NCBI GenBank assembly: GCA_002361875.1
Contig: DERX01000045.1
Span: 1,323-42,791 of the forward strand
DNA length: 41,469 bases
Direction of reading: 5' to 3'
From: Ruminococcaceae bacterium UBA3329
GTDB taxonomy: Bacteria; Bacillota; Clostridia; Oscillospirales; Acutalibacteraceae
Each line of letters starts with the position of its first letter. The first letter of the stretch is position 1. The position numbers were made by a program, and so were the translations under genes. Shown here in pieces: positions 32,026 through 39,545 of the stretch. The notes under the pieces are model-generated. The model was given only the letters and a program-made list of their open reading frames with translations, was not told the DNA's origin and searched no databases.

Positions 32026-32775
32026 TCAAGCCTTTCGGTATTTTTCAGTTATTTCTAAAATTTCGTCGGTTGGCGCACCGTCCTGAGTCTGCATTAAAAG
32101 CGGTTTTTCCACCTTCAGTCCGTTTGCTCCGCCCTTTCTGCCGTCAATCAGCACCAGCCAGGGAGCTGTTTCGCCGTTTTTCTGCACAAAGCGTATTTTT
32201 TTCGGCTCAATACCGTTTTTACGCATTGAGTAAAGTGCGTCAAAGGTTCTTTCAGGTCGGTGACAGATGCAAAGCCTGCCGCCGAACCGCAAAATTCTTG
32301 CAGCACATTCTGTTATATCATCAATATTACACAAAGTTTCGTGGCGCGCAATTATTGCGCTTTCGCTTTCGTTTTTTATCCCCGAATTTTCCGCCTTATA
32401 CGGCGGATTCATTGTCACAACATCAAAATATTCACGCTGTGCAATCAAATTTTTATCCTTTAAATCGCCCTCAAATAAGTTTAAGGACAAATCGTTGTTA
32501 ATTTTTTGAGATTTTCTGAACTGCTCGCACGCATTGCTCTGTATTTCTGCGGCACCTCTGTATTTTTGCGCCTTATTGTCACGAAGCCAAAGAAAAGGTA
32601 TTATTCCGCAGCCTGTTCCAAGGTCGATTGCCTTGTCATTTTTCTTAACATCGGCAAAATAATTTAAAAGCAATGCATCAGTGCCGAACGTGTGCATCTT
32701 GGACACCAAAAGGCGAACACCCTCACCCAAATCCTCAATATGCTCGCCGTCAGAAAGTAAAATGTCAGTCAACAT
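32026..32775 (-). CDS. trmN6: tRNA1(Val) (adenine(37)-N6)-methyltransferase family protein
   Basis: The protein of about 249 residues is a class I SAM methyltransferase with motif I AIDLGTGCGIIPFLW and the amino-methylation motif VVTMNPPYK. It also has the family opening LSDGEHIEDLGEGVRLLVSKMHTFGTDALLL. In E. coli the homologue modifies A37 of tRNA1-Val; in Bacillota the target is less certain. The ATG at 32775 is preferred to that at 32781, since AGAGG is six bases upstream. The start overlaps the end of mgtC by 11 bases, indicating coupling, and rsmI follows. Confidence 0.9.
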   Translation of the reverse strand: MLTDILLSDGEHIEDLGEGVRLLVSKMHTFGTDALLLNYFADVKKNDKAIDLGTGCGIIPFLWLRDNKAQKYRGAAEIQSNACEQFRKSQKINNDLSLNLFEGDLKDKNLIAQREYFDVVTMNPPYKAENSGIKNESESAIIARHETLCNIDDITECAARILRFGGRLCICHRPERTFDALYSMRKNGIEPKKIRFVQKNGETAPWLVLIDGRKGGANGLKVEKPLLMQTQDGAPTDEILEITEKYRKA

Positions 32776-33502
32776 AAACATCCTCTACACCGTCAAGCTC
32801 TTTAAGAGATGAAATTATCTTTGAAAGCACCTTGTCATTCTTCGGAAATGCGAGAATTTTAATAACGGAGTTATTTTTATTGTGCTTATATTTTTTGTCC
32901 GCACTTGTAGTATATACAATTTCCGCCGAGTGAATCGGAGCGTTGAATTTATCTTTTATAAGTGATGTAATCGCAGGAAGCTCATTTTCAATGCTTTCGA
33001 CCTCAACGTAAATTGTTTTGCCGACAGAACCGTTTATAACAAAATGCTTCAGTGAATTTAACGTGAAATAAATAACTACCGTTGCAACCACCGCACCCGT
33101 TGTGTAGCCGCCGCCGACAGCCGTACCGATACACGCAACCGCCCAAAGCGACGCCGCCGTTGTAAGTCCTTTAACGGAAAAGCCCTCACGAAGAATTGTA
33201 CCTGCGCCGAGGAAGCCGATACCCGTAATAACCGCCGCGCTCATTCTTGACACATCAAGAGTAACATTCGGCGAGGCCTCCCTCATATGAACTGCGGTAA
33301 GCATTACAAGAGTTGAGCCGATAGCGACCAGAATATGCGTGCGGAAACCCGCAGGTCTGTGCGAATGTTCACGCTCATAACCGATTATTCCGCTTAAAAG
33401 TGCCGCAAGCATAATTCTGAAAAATGCCTCAATTATTTCACGGACAGGCTCTATTCCCCAAAGCCACAACAGTCCGTCTTTAACAGTATTCAAGAACTCC
33501 AT
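32765..33502 (-). CDS. mgtC: MgtC/SapB family membrane protein
   Basis: The 245-residue protein has four or five N-terminal membrane helices (about 26-165) with the family signatures LSGIIGYEREHSHRPAGFRTHILVAIGSTLVML and VITGIGFLGAGTILREG, followed by TTAASLWAVACIGTAVGGG. A C-terminal ACT-like soluble domain (about 165-245) completes it. Salmonella MgtC modulates F1Fo ATPase and is encoded with the P-type ATPase MgtB; other members have different or unknown roles. Here too it follows a P-type-ATPase-like gene by 45 bases, though that protein is catalytically degenerate. The gene symbol denotes the family, not proven function. Confidence 0.9.
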   Translation of the reverse strand: MEFLNTVKDGLLWLWGIEPVREIIEAFFRIMLAALLSGIIGYEREHSHRPAGFRTHILVAIGSTLVMLTAVHMREASPNVTLDVSRMSAAVITGIGFLGAGTILREGFSVKGLTTAASLWAVACIGTAVGGGYTTGAVVATVVIYFTLNSLKHFVINGSVGKTIYVEVESIENELPAITSLIKDKFNAPIHSAEIVYTTSADKKYKHNKNNSVIKILAFPKNDKVLSKIISSLKELDGVEDVYVD

Positions 33503-33547
33503 TTATTTCACCCCGATACTCCGCTTGCAAACGGCATAATTTTTAGT

Positions 33548-36499
33548 TTATTTTTTATTTTTTCGGGCAGGCCTTTTGATTGCAGGAATCAAATAAAGAA
33601 CCATGCCCCAAATTAACTGATACAAGATTATCTGCCAAACGGAAATTTGACTTATAGCAGACATAAGGCTGAGGACTGCCGCCAAAAGCACACCGATAAC
33701 CGATGCTATTACTTGTACGGTTTTTGACGCATTAACATATTGCGTTATTCCGAATGCTAAATGAAGCACCTTAAGCATTGTAGCGGTTCTTCCGTCGTGC
33801 ACCAAAAGTGCGTTGCTTTGCTCTTTTGCCTCATTTTTTATCTTAGTAAACATTTCACCCGCAACAGGATTTATTATTTTAACAACATTTTTCGGCAAGC
33901 CGAATTCATATTCAAGGAAGGATTCGGTTATATTAGCGTCTGATGTGCGGAAAAGAATTGAGACGCCGTCTTTTTCGAGAGCACGAATGTAATGTGCTGT
34001 TGTTTCATCTGCCTTGTAAACTACAATAAACATTGCGGCAATTTTGCCCTCAATTGCAAGGTAGAGCGTGTTTTTACCTGCCTCACGGAATTTTTCTTCA
34101 AGTCCGTCATCGGGAATTTCAACATTGTGATGCTTTAAAAGCTCTTTATTGCCGACAAGCACTCTGTGATTGTGAATCCAGCAGGAACAGCCGAGCTTTT
34201 CCTCATAAGCAAGTGTTTCAACAGGGAGCAAAAGCTCACGCTTGCCCTCAATGACACCGTCAAAAATTTCAGAAAGAACGCCGCCCGACTCAATTACAAC
34301 CGATGCTGTATAAAGAATAGCCTCGTCAATACGCATTTTATGGTAAAGCTTAATTCCTTCAATATTACAGCCGCCGTTTTTAAAGGCATCCGCCGAATCA
34401 ATAATTATTCCGTTTGAATTAACGGCGTTTTCAACTGCAGAATAGCCGTTGATTACCGTTTTGTCGCCCCGAAGCTTTTTGTTTGCACCGGAAAGACATG
34501 CGGCGGCAATTATGCCCGCAGCGGACGGAATACCCATAAGTAATGCACCTGCAAACGAGGTTATACCCACAAATATATCCTTTTGCATAATAAGCGTAAT
34601 AATTCCGATTATGAGTGACGCCGCCGTTACGCCGAGAAGTGAAATTTTAAGAATTGACGGGGTAATATCCGCCTCTCTTGAAAGCTCTACAAAGCGTGCG
34701 GGAAAGCCGATTTTAGCCGAATATTTTATTTCAGGCTCGCCAAGCATCAGTCCCCTTGCAATTTCGGCCGCTTCCGTTTCATTTTCAATGTTTTCAACAG
34801 TATAGCATTTGCTTTCTTCATCTGAAACAACATAGAAATTTTCAAGGTCATTACGGCACAAAATCAATTCGCCTACAGCCTTAAATATCATCGGAACCGC
34901 TGCCGCGGCAGTGAACAGATGAACAGAGGATTCAACCGAATCCTTAAAAACGAAAGAAAGTATCGCCTGCAAAATTCCCGCCGACGCAGCAATCACTATC
35001 GCAAGGTCAAGGTTCGGCTTAAATTTACTCTTAACCGTTTCTTTAAATGATTTGAAATTCATTATACAGCAAATCGCAAGCAATAAAAGTTCAAGAGATG
35101 CATAAATACTGCTATCTCCGCCGAACATATCAAAATTGCCTCTGCCTCCTGCTGCAATCGCAGAAATTATCACCATTGCAACACATACAACCGATAAAAC
35201 AACAAGTCTTACCGTAATTTTACGCTTCTCGTTTAAATATTCGTCTATTACCGCCTGTGAATCCTTCGGTCCGAAAAACTCACGCTTTATGCGATTTGTC
35301 TTGCGATCGTAATGCTTTCGGCTGTGCTCTTCAACTGAACTTTCTTCGCCGTTTTCGTCTGCATCCTGCTTAAATATAACATTGTCAACGAAATCCTTAA
35401 CAACCTCTTTTCGGGTTTCTATAAGCTTTGCCTCTGCCTCTTCCTCGGTTGTCTTTTCAATTTCTTCAATATCGCCGAAGCCGGGGAGCTTTATCTGACC
35501 GTCCGAAATTTCGTCTGAATGTGAATAAATTTCATTTGACAGCTCCGACTCGGCAGGAACTATTTTAGGTATAGGCTCAAAGCCGTCTGTGTCAGCAGAT
35601 GCATCCTTATTTTTCTTTACAATAATGCCCGGTGTTTCGCGGGTCTTTTCGGGAAGTGACGAAAGTAAATCGCGGTGCTCCTGAGTCTTTTCAAGATTTT
35701 GAACAGGCTTGTTCATAAAGTGCTTCCTGTATTTTTCCTCACCCATAACGGGTGTTGAAACAGCCTCGCCCTCACCCGTTGTGGTGCGGAACACCTTATT
35801 TCCAAGATTATGAGAAATATTCGGATTATATTCGCCGTGTATTTTAACCTCATTGAACATTCTCGTTTTTTCAATTGAAATCTGACCGCTTACAGACGGG
35901 ACTTCCGTCTTTATATTTTCAGTTTCATCTTCGTCTTTATTTGAATAATGTTCGGAAGAGCTTATTTCTTCGCCGTCTACCTGAAGCTCCATTTGACCGT
36001 CTTCCGATTCTGAAACGCTGACATTTTCAATGTCCTTTTCGTTTTCTGTCTTTTCATCTTCGGCAACTGCATTTGATTTTTTAATAAAATCCAAAAAACT
36101 CGAAGATTTTTTCTTCTTTTCGGCAGGTTCAGCAAACGGTGCCGAAGGCTTTTCTTCCGATTCTTTTTTCGGTTCTTTATCCTGCACTGTTTTCTCTTTT
36201 ACAGTTTCCGCTTGCTCCGTTTCTGCTTCTTGTTTTGCATCAGTCAAAACTGTTTCTGAAGCAACACGGGTTTCTGAGAACGGCATTTTTTTCGGTTTTA
36301 TGGGCAAAGACTTTTCTGCCGGCTCATTTTTGCTGATAGATTTTTGCTTACTCTCTTCAAAAATATCGGTTATTCCCAACGACAAGAGCAGCCCGTCAAT
36401 CTCCTCAGGCGAAACCGTAGGAAATTCAGCGTCAGATGAATAAATTTTAGTTGATTCAAGAATATCGTCAATAAGCGATTCAGGTATTTTGTCTGACAT
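33548..36499 (-). CDS. Degenerate P-type ATPase-like membrane protein with long acidic N-terminus
   Basis: This 983-residue protein has an N-terminal 425-residue low-complexity, Glu/Ser/Lys-rich, probably disordered region. A C-terminal part of about 550 residues has at least six hydrophobic segments (about 430-450, 465-480, 497-518, 528-546, 615-665, 927-972). The second part follows the P1B-ATPase plan segment by segment, but every catalytic motif is altered. The ion-channel CPC position reads GIPSAAGII (656-664), the phosphorylation motif DKTGT reads IIDSADAF (aspartate 701 kept, KTGT lost), TGDN reads RTSDAN (851-856), and GDGxND reads HDGRTA (901-906). The VGNKELLKHH nucleotide-domain segment is recognisable. 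It is probably a non-pumping paralogue, perhaps a sensor or scaffold. It lies between rlmB and mgtC in one operon; GGGGGG precedes the ATG. Confidence 0.8.
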   Translation of the reverse strand: MSDKIPESLIDDILESTKIYSSDAEFPTVSPEEIDGLLLSLGITDIFEESKQKSISKNEPAEKSLPIKPKKMPFSETRVASETVLTDAKQEAETEQAETVKEKTVQDKEPKKESEEKPSAPFAEPAEKKKKSSSFLDFIKKSNAVAEDEKTENEKDIENVSVSESEDGQMELQVDGEEISSSEHYSNKDEDETENIKTEVPSVSGQISIEKTRMFNEVKIHGEYNPNISHNLGNKVFRTTTGEGEAVSTPVMGEEKYRKHFMNKPVQNLEKTQEHRDLLSSLPEKTRETPGIIVKKNKDASADTDGFEPIPKIVPAESELSNEIYSHSDEISDGQIKLPGFGDIEEIEKTTEEEAEAKLIETRKEVVKDFVDNVIFKQDADENGEESSVEEHSRKHYDRKTNRIKREFFGPKDSQAVIDEYLNEKRKITVRLVVLSVVCVAMVIISAIAAGGRGNFDMFGGDSSIYASLELLLLAICCIMNFKSFKETVKSKFKPNLDLAIVIAASAGILQAILSFVFKDSVESSVHLFTAAAAVPMIFKAVGELILCRNDLENFYVVSDEESKCYTVENIENETEAAEIARGLMLGEPEIKYSAKIGFPARFVELSREADITPSILKISLLGVTAASLIIGIITLIMQKDIFVGITSFAGALLMGIPSAAGIIAAACLSGANKKLRGDKTVINGYSAVENAVNSNGIIIDSADAFKNGGCNIEGIKLYHKMRIDEAILYTASVVIESGGVLSEIFDGVIEGKRELLLPVETLAYEEKLGCSCWIHNHRVLVGNKELLKHHNVEIPDDGLEEKFREAGKNTLYLAIEGKIAAMFIVVYKADETTAHYIRALEKDGVSILFRTSDANITESFLEYEFGLPKNVVKIINPVAGEMFTKIKNEAKEQSNALLVHDGRTATMLKVLHLAFGITQYVNASKTVQVIASVIGVLLAAVLSLMSAISQISVWQIILYQLIWGMVLYLIPAIKRPARKNKK

Positions 36500-36530
36500 A
36501 ATAAAAATTCCCCCCGAAATTTTTCAGCAT

Positions 36531-37298
36531 TTATCTTTTGTATGCGAACTCGTACATAAGCACTCCGCCTGCAACCGAGGCGTTGAGTGAATTGATTTTG
36601 CCTTTCATTTTGAGCGATATAATAAAATCGCACTTTTCACGGACAATTCTACTGATTCCATCGCCCTCTGAGCCGATTACAAGGACTGCCGCACCTGTCG
36701 TGTCAACCCCTCGCACATCTTCGCCGTCCATATCCGCTCCGTAAATCCAAAGTCCCTGTGCTTTAAGCTTCTGGAGCTCCGACGCAAGATTTGCAACCCT
36801 TGCAACCTTCATATACTCAAGTGCTCCTGCACTCGTCTTGCCCACAGTATAATTAAGCGAAGCACTCCGCCTTTTCGGAATGATTATTCCGTGTACTCCC
36901 GCTGCCTCGGCAGTACGAATTATTGCACCGAGATTATGCGGATCTTCAATTCCGTCACAAGCAACAATAAACGGCTCTTCGCCGCGCTCTCTTGCGGTTT
37001 CAAGAATTTCCTCGACTGTGGAATAATCGTGAGCGGCGCAGGTTGCGGCAACGCCCTGATGATTTGCGTGTCCGCACATAAAGTCAAGCTTTTTGCGGTC
37101 AACATCTTTTACAACTGCGCCTTTTTCTTTACACTCGGCAATGATTTTACCTATTGTTCCGCCCTTTTCCCCTCTTACTACAAAAAGAGTATCTATTTCT
37201 CTGCCGGATTTCAAAAGCTCTGTCACGGCGTTTCTGCCGATAATCAAATCCTTTTGTCTTTCCTCTGCAAATATGTCAGTTCTTTTTTCTTTTTCCAT
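36531..37298 (-). CDS. rlmB: 23S rRNA (guanosine(2251)-2'-O)-methyltransferase
   Basis: RlmB methylates the 2'-OH of G2251 in the peptidyl-transferase loop. The 255-residue SpoU/TrmH-type SPOUT enzyme has an N-terminal substrate-binding domain (LIIGRNAVTELLKSGREIDTLFVV) and the three knot motifs CDGIEDPHNLGAIIRTAEAAG, VLVIGSEGDGISR and ISLKMKGKINSLNASVAGGVLMYE. It heads the operon rlmB, ATPase-like gene, mgtC, trmN6, rsmI, starting from a good promoter at 37342. Confidence 0.95.
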   Translation of the reverse strand: MEKEKRTDIFAEERQKDLIIGRNAVTELLKSGREIDTLFVVRGEKGGTIGKIIAECKEKGAVVKDVDRKKLDFMCGHANHQGVAATCAAHDYSTVEEILETARERGEEPFIVACDGIEDPHNLGAIIRTAEAAGVHGIIIPKRRSASLNYTVGKTSAGALEYMKVARVANLASELQKLKAQGLWIYGADMDGEDVRGVDTTGAAVLVIGSEGDGISRIVREKCDFIISLKMKGKINSLNASVAGGVLMYEFAYKR

Positions 37299-37341
37299 AT
37301 TTTTCTCCGAAAAGGTATTTTTACCTATTATTTAACATCTT

Positions 37342-37370
37342 ATTATATCAAAAAGCTATCTTTATTGCAA
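37342..37370 (-). promoter_or_regulatory. Sigma-A promoter of the rlmB operon
   Basis: Minus strand TTGCAA (37365-37370), 17-base spacer, TATAAT (37342-37347), about 43 bases before the rlmB start. Confidence 0.8.
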
Positions 37371-37378
37371 TAGGATTT

Positions 37379-37392
37379 CACAATATATTGTG
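37379..37392. promoter_or_regulatory. Perfect palindrome upstream of the rlmB promoter
   Basis: CACAATATATTGTG is a perfect 14-base palindrome, eight bases upstream of the -35 element. It could be an activator site or chance in A+T-rich DNA. Confidence 0.35.
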
Positions 37393-37402
37393 GTTTTAAG
37401 TG

Positions 37403-37442
37403 CAAAAAAAATGCAAAAAGCGGACATACAAAGTATGCCCGC
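37403..37442 (-). terminator. Intrinsic terminator after gatD
   Basis: GCGGACATAC (37420-37429) pairs with GTATGCCCGC (37433-37442) around a three-base loop. On the minus strand TTTTTGCATTTTTTTT follows. Confidence 0.88.
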
Positions 37443-37456
37443 CACAGTCTGCCGAT

Positions 37457-38161
37457 TTATCCCAACAGCTCTTTAATTCTCATATCATACGCCGTTTTTT
37501 CAAATGATAACGGCTCACTGTTAAAATCACTTATGCACAGCTTTATTAAGTAATCGGTAAAGTCAGGATTTAACGGTAAAATCGGTCCTGTGTGATAGGT
37601 TGCAAAGAAATTGTTTTTGTGAACGCCTTCATTTTTTGTTTCCTTGTTCATTCCTATTCCCTTTTCCATTTTCAAGAACGGAAAAGGATTTTCACCGTAT
37701 GAAAAGCTCAAAAGATTTTTAAATCCGGTTATTTTCATTCCGTCAAAATCGCCCACTGCATTATCATTAAAGCGAAGACGGGAAAACTGCTTTGAATAAT
37801 ACGGGAAGAAGCCGAGACATTCCGTCTTTTCGCCGTTAGGATTTTCAATATATTCGCCGAAAAGCTCAAAAGCATTACCTGTTGCAAGCGTAACTCCGCC
37901 GTTTTCAATGCGGTTCTTTATTGCGTCCGAATATTTTTTCAGTTCTTCAAGCTCTGTTATCTGCGATTTTTCAGTACAGGGTCCTATGAGCAAAATATCA
38001 GTTTTTCCGCTCACAAAATGCGGCTCTGAAAATAAATCTGTTTCAATTATTTCCGTTTCAAGACCTGCTTTTTCAAGCCTTGCTTTAAGATATTCGGCAT
38101 TACCCCTGTCGCCGAAAAGATTATTAAATTCGGGATAAAGAATTTCAATTACTGTTTTCAC
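37457..38161 (-). CDS. gatD: GatD-like glutamine amidotransferase lacking the nucleophilic cysteine
   Basis: GatD normally hydrolyses glutamine and passes ammonia to MurT to amidate the alpha-carboxyl of D-Glu in lipid II. The 234-residue protein is a class I (triad) glutaminase-fold protein with the family opening EILYPEFNNLFGDRGNAEYLK, an arginine at R128 (FSRLR), and the histidine segment ATYHTGPILPLNP (H190), closely matching the spacing of GatD. At the nucleophile position the usual Cys-Gly-Gly-Tyr-Gln-x-x-Gly reads T94-G95-N-A-F-E-L-F-G, so the cysteine is absent. The protein may be a non-catalytic subunit or use another ammonia route. It overlaps murT by four bases (ATGA) and ends at a strong terminator. 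Confidence 0.82.
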   Translation of the reverse strand: MKTVIEILYPEFNNLFGDRGNAEYLKARLEKAGLETEIIETDLFSEPHFVSGKTDILLIGPCTEKSQITELEELKKYSDAIKNRIENGGVTLATGNAFELFGEYIENPNGEKTECLGFFPYYSKQFSRLRFNDNAVGDFDGMKITGFKNLLSFSYGENPFPFLKMEKGIGMNKETKNEGVHKNNFFATYHTGPILPLNPDFTDYLIKLCISDFNSEPLSFEKTAYDMRIKELLG

Positions 38162-39537
38162 TGATTTTTACCCCCTCTTGACGCCATCTTTTCTTTAATC
38201 ATTTTAACTATTCTTGTGGCATAAAGTTCAAAGTAAACAACAACTTTTCTGTCCTCGGAGCAATTTTTCACAAGCTCATCCGAAAGTGCGGAATAATCCG
38301 TAAACAGCTTTAGCTTATTTGTGTCAATGCCCTTTATTTCAAGGCATACGGCGGTATCATAGCACCGTGTTCCGCCTATATAAACATTCTTTATGCTGTC
38401 ATTTTTAAGCGGTGAAAAGTCAGTGTCATAAAGCCACGAAATGTCCTCGGCCCCATGAACGGAATCGTTGGAATCGGTAATCAGCAATACAACATCCTTT
38501 TCGCTGTCATCACTGTTAAGAAATTTAAGACTTTGGGAACAGGAAATCGGATTTTGGTTTTTTGAAAGCATAGACACAACCTCAACACCGCCGAAAGTGT
38601 TATCCTCAAATCTTCCTGTTTTTGAGGACAAGTCCTGCGTACTGCTCTCAATTACCTTTTCGTCAATACCCAAAAGTCTGCAAACTGCGACTGCTCCCGT
38701 AATATTAAATACATTAAAGAAATTGCCTTTCGGAAACGGAAGGCTCATATTTTCTCCGTTTATACCCTTCACTTTAAATGTTCCGTTTTCAAAATCCACA
38801 TCTGTCGCAGTATATGCGCTTTCGGGAAGTGCAAATCCGCACTCTGTACATACAGGCTTTCCTATGTGGTTGTAATGGTAATATTCGAAATTCAGCTTAT
38901 GATGGCACTTGGGACAGGCAATCAAATCGCAAACGGTGTCCTCACATTCGCTTGTACTGCGGTCGGTCTTTTCAACCGAGAAAAATGCTCTTTTGCATTT
39001 ATTTTCACCGAGAAGTCCCGAAATCCCGTCATTGCCGTTCAGCACAAGAGTTGTATCCTTTGAAAGATAATCGTTAATCTTGTCAAATATAAATTCACTG
39101 TGACCGTTTCTCATAATTGAGTCACGAAAAAGATTTGTGCAGAGAATTATGTCGGGAGTAAAGCGTGTATAAATGTACTGCGAGGAACGCTCATCCACCT
39201 CTAACACCGCAACATCGGATTTTATTTTTCCCGAAAAATCAGAATCCGTTACAAGAGCAGAAACAAGTCCTGTTGCCATATTTGAACCCTTTGAATTGTT
39301 AAGCACAGTTTTTCCGCTGCTCCGAATAATATGCGTAAGTAAATTTGATGTACCTGTTTTGCCGTTGGTACCCGTAACACAAACAGTTTTTTCCGGCATT
39401 TTAAATCTCGCAAGTGCATCGGGGCAGATTTTAAGCATAATAATTCCCGGAAGATTTGTAGATTTGCCGAACGGCTTGCCGATTGCATAGACAAGCTTTC
39501 CTACTAATATCGAAATCAAAAACCGTAATTTATTCAT
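38158..39537 (-). CDS. murT: Lipid II isoglutaminyl synthase subunit MurT
   Basis: MurT is a Mur-ligase-like ATPase that activates the D-Glu alpha-carboxyl of lipid II for amidation together with GatD. The 459-residue protein has the P-loop VTGTNGKTGTSNLL (about 54-67), a middle domain with a four-cysteine zinc ribbon (C208-x2-C211 and C230-x2-C233) as in known MurT, and the C-terminal MurT domain with LSKNQNPISCSQSLKFL and DISWLYDTDF. The N-terminal hydrophobic stretch is usual for the family. Its ribosome site GATGAGG lies in the eight-base gap after the upstream gene. gatD overlaps its end. Confidence 0.93.
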   Translation of the reverse strand: MNKLRFLISILVGKLVYAIGKPFGKSTNLPGIIMLKICPDALARFKMPEKTVCVTGTNGKTGTSNLLTHIIRSSGKTVLNNSKGSNMATGLVSALVTDSDFSGKIKSDVAVLEVDERSSQYIYTRFTPDIILCTNLFRDSIMRNGHSEFIFDKINDYLSKDTTLVLNGNDGISGLLGENKCKRAFFSVEKTDRSTSECEDTVCDLIACPKCHHKLNFEYYHYNHIGKPVCTECGFALPESAYTATDVDFENGTFKVKGINGENMSLPFPKGNFFNVFNITGAVAVCRLLGIDEKVIESSTQDLSSKTGRFEDNTFGGVEVVSMLSKNQNPISCSQSLKFLNSDDSEKDVVLLITDSNDSVHGAEDISWLYDTDFSPLKNDSIKNVYIGGTRCYDTAVCLEIKGIDTNKLKLFTDYSALSDELVKNCSEDRKVVVYFELYATRIVKMIKEKMASRGGKNQ

Positions 39538-39545
39538 TTTCTACC

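Noticed and set aside
33548..36499. Functional magnesium or copper exporting P-type ATPase
   Set aside because: The DKTGT, TGD and GDGxND motifs required for catalysis are absent.
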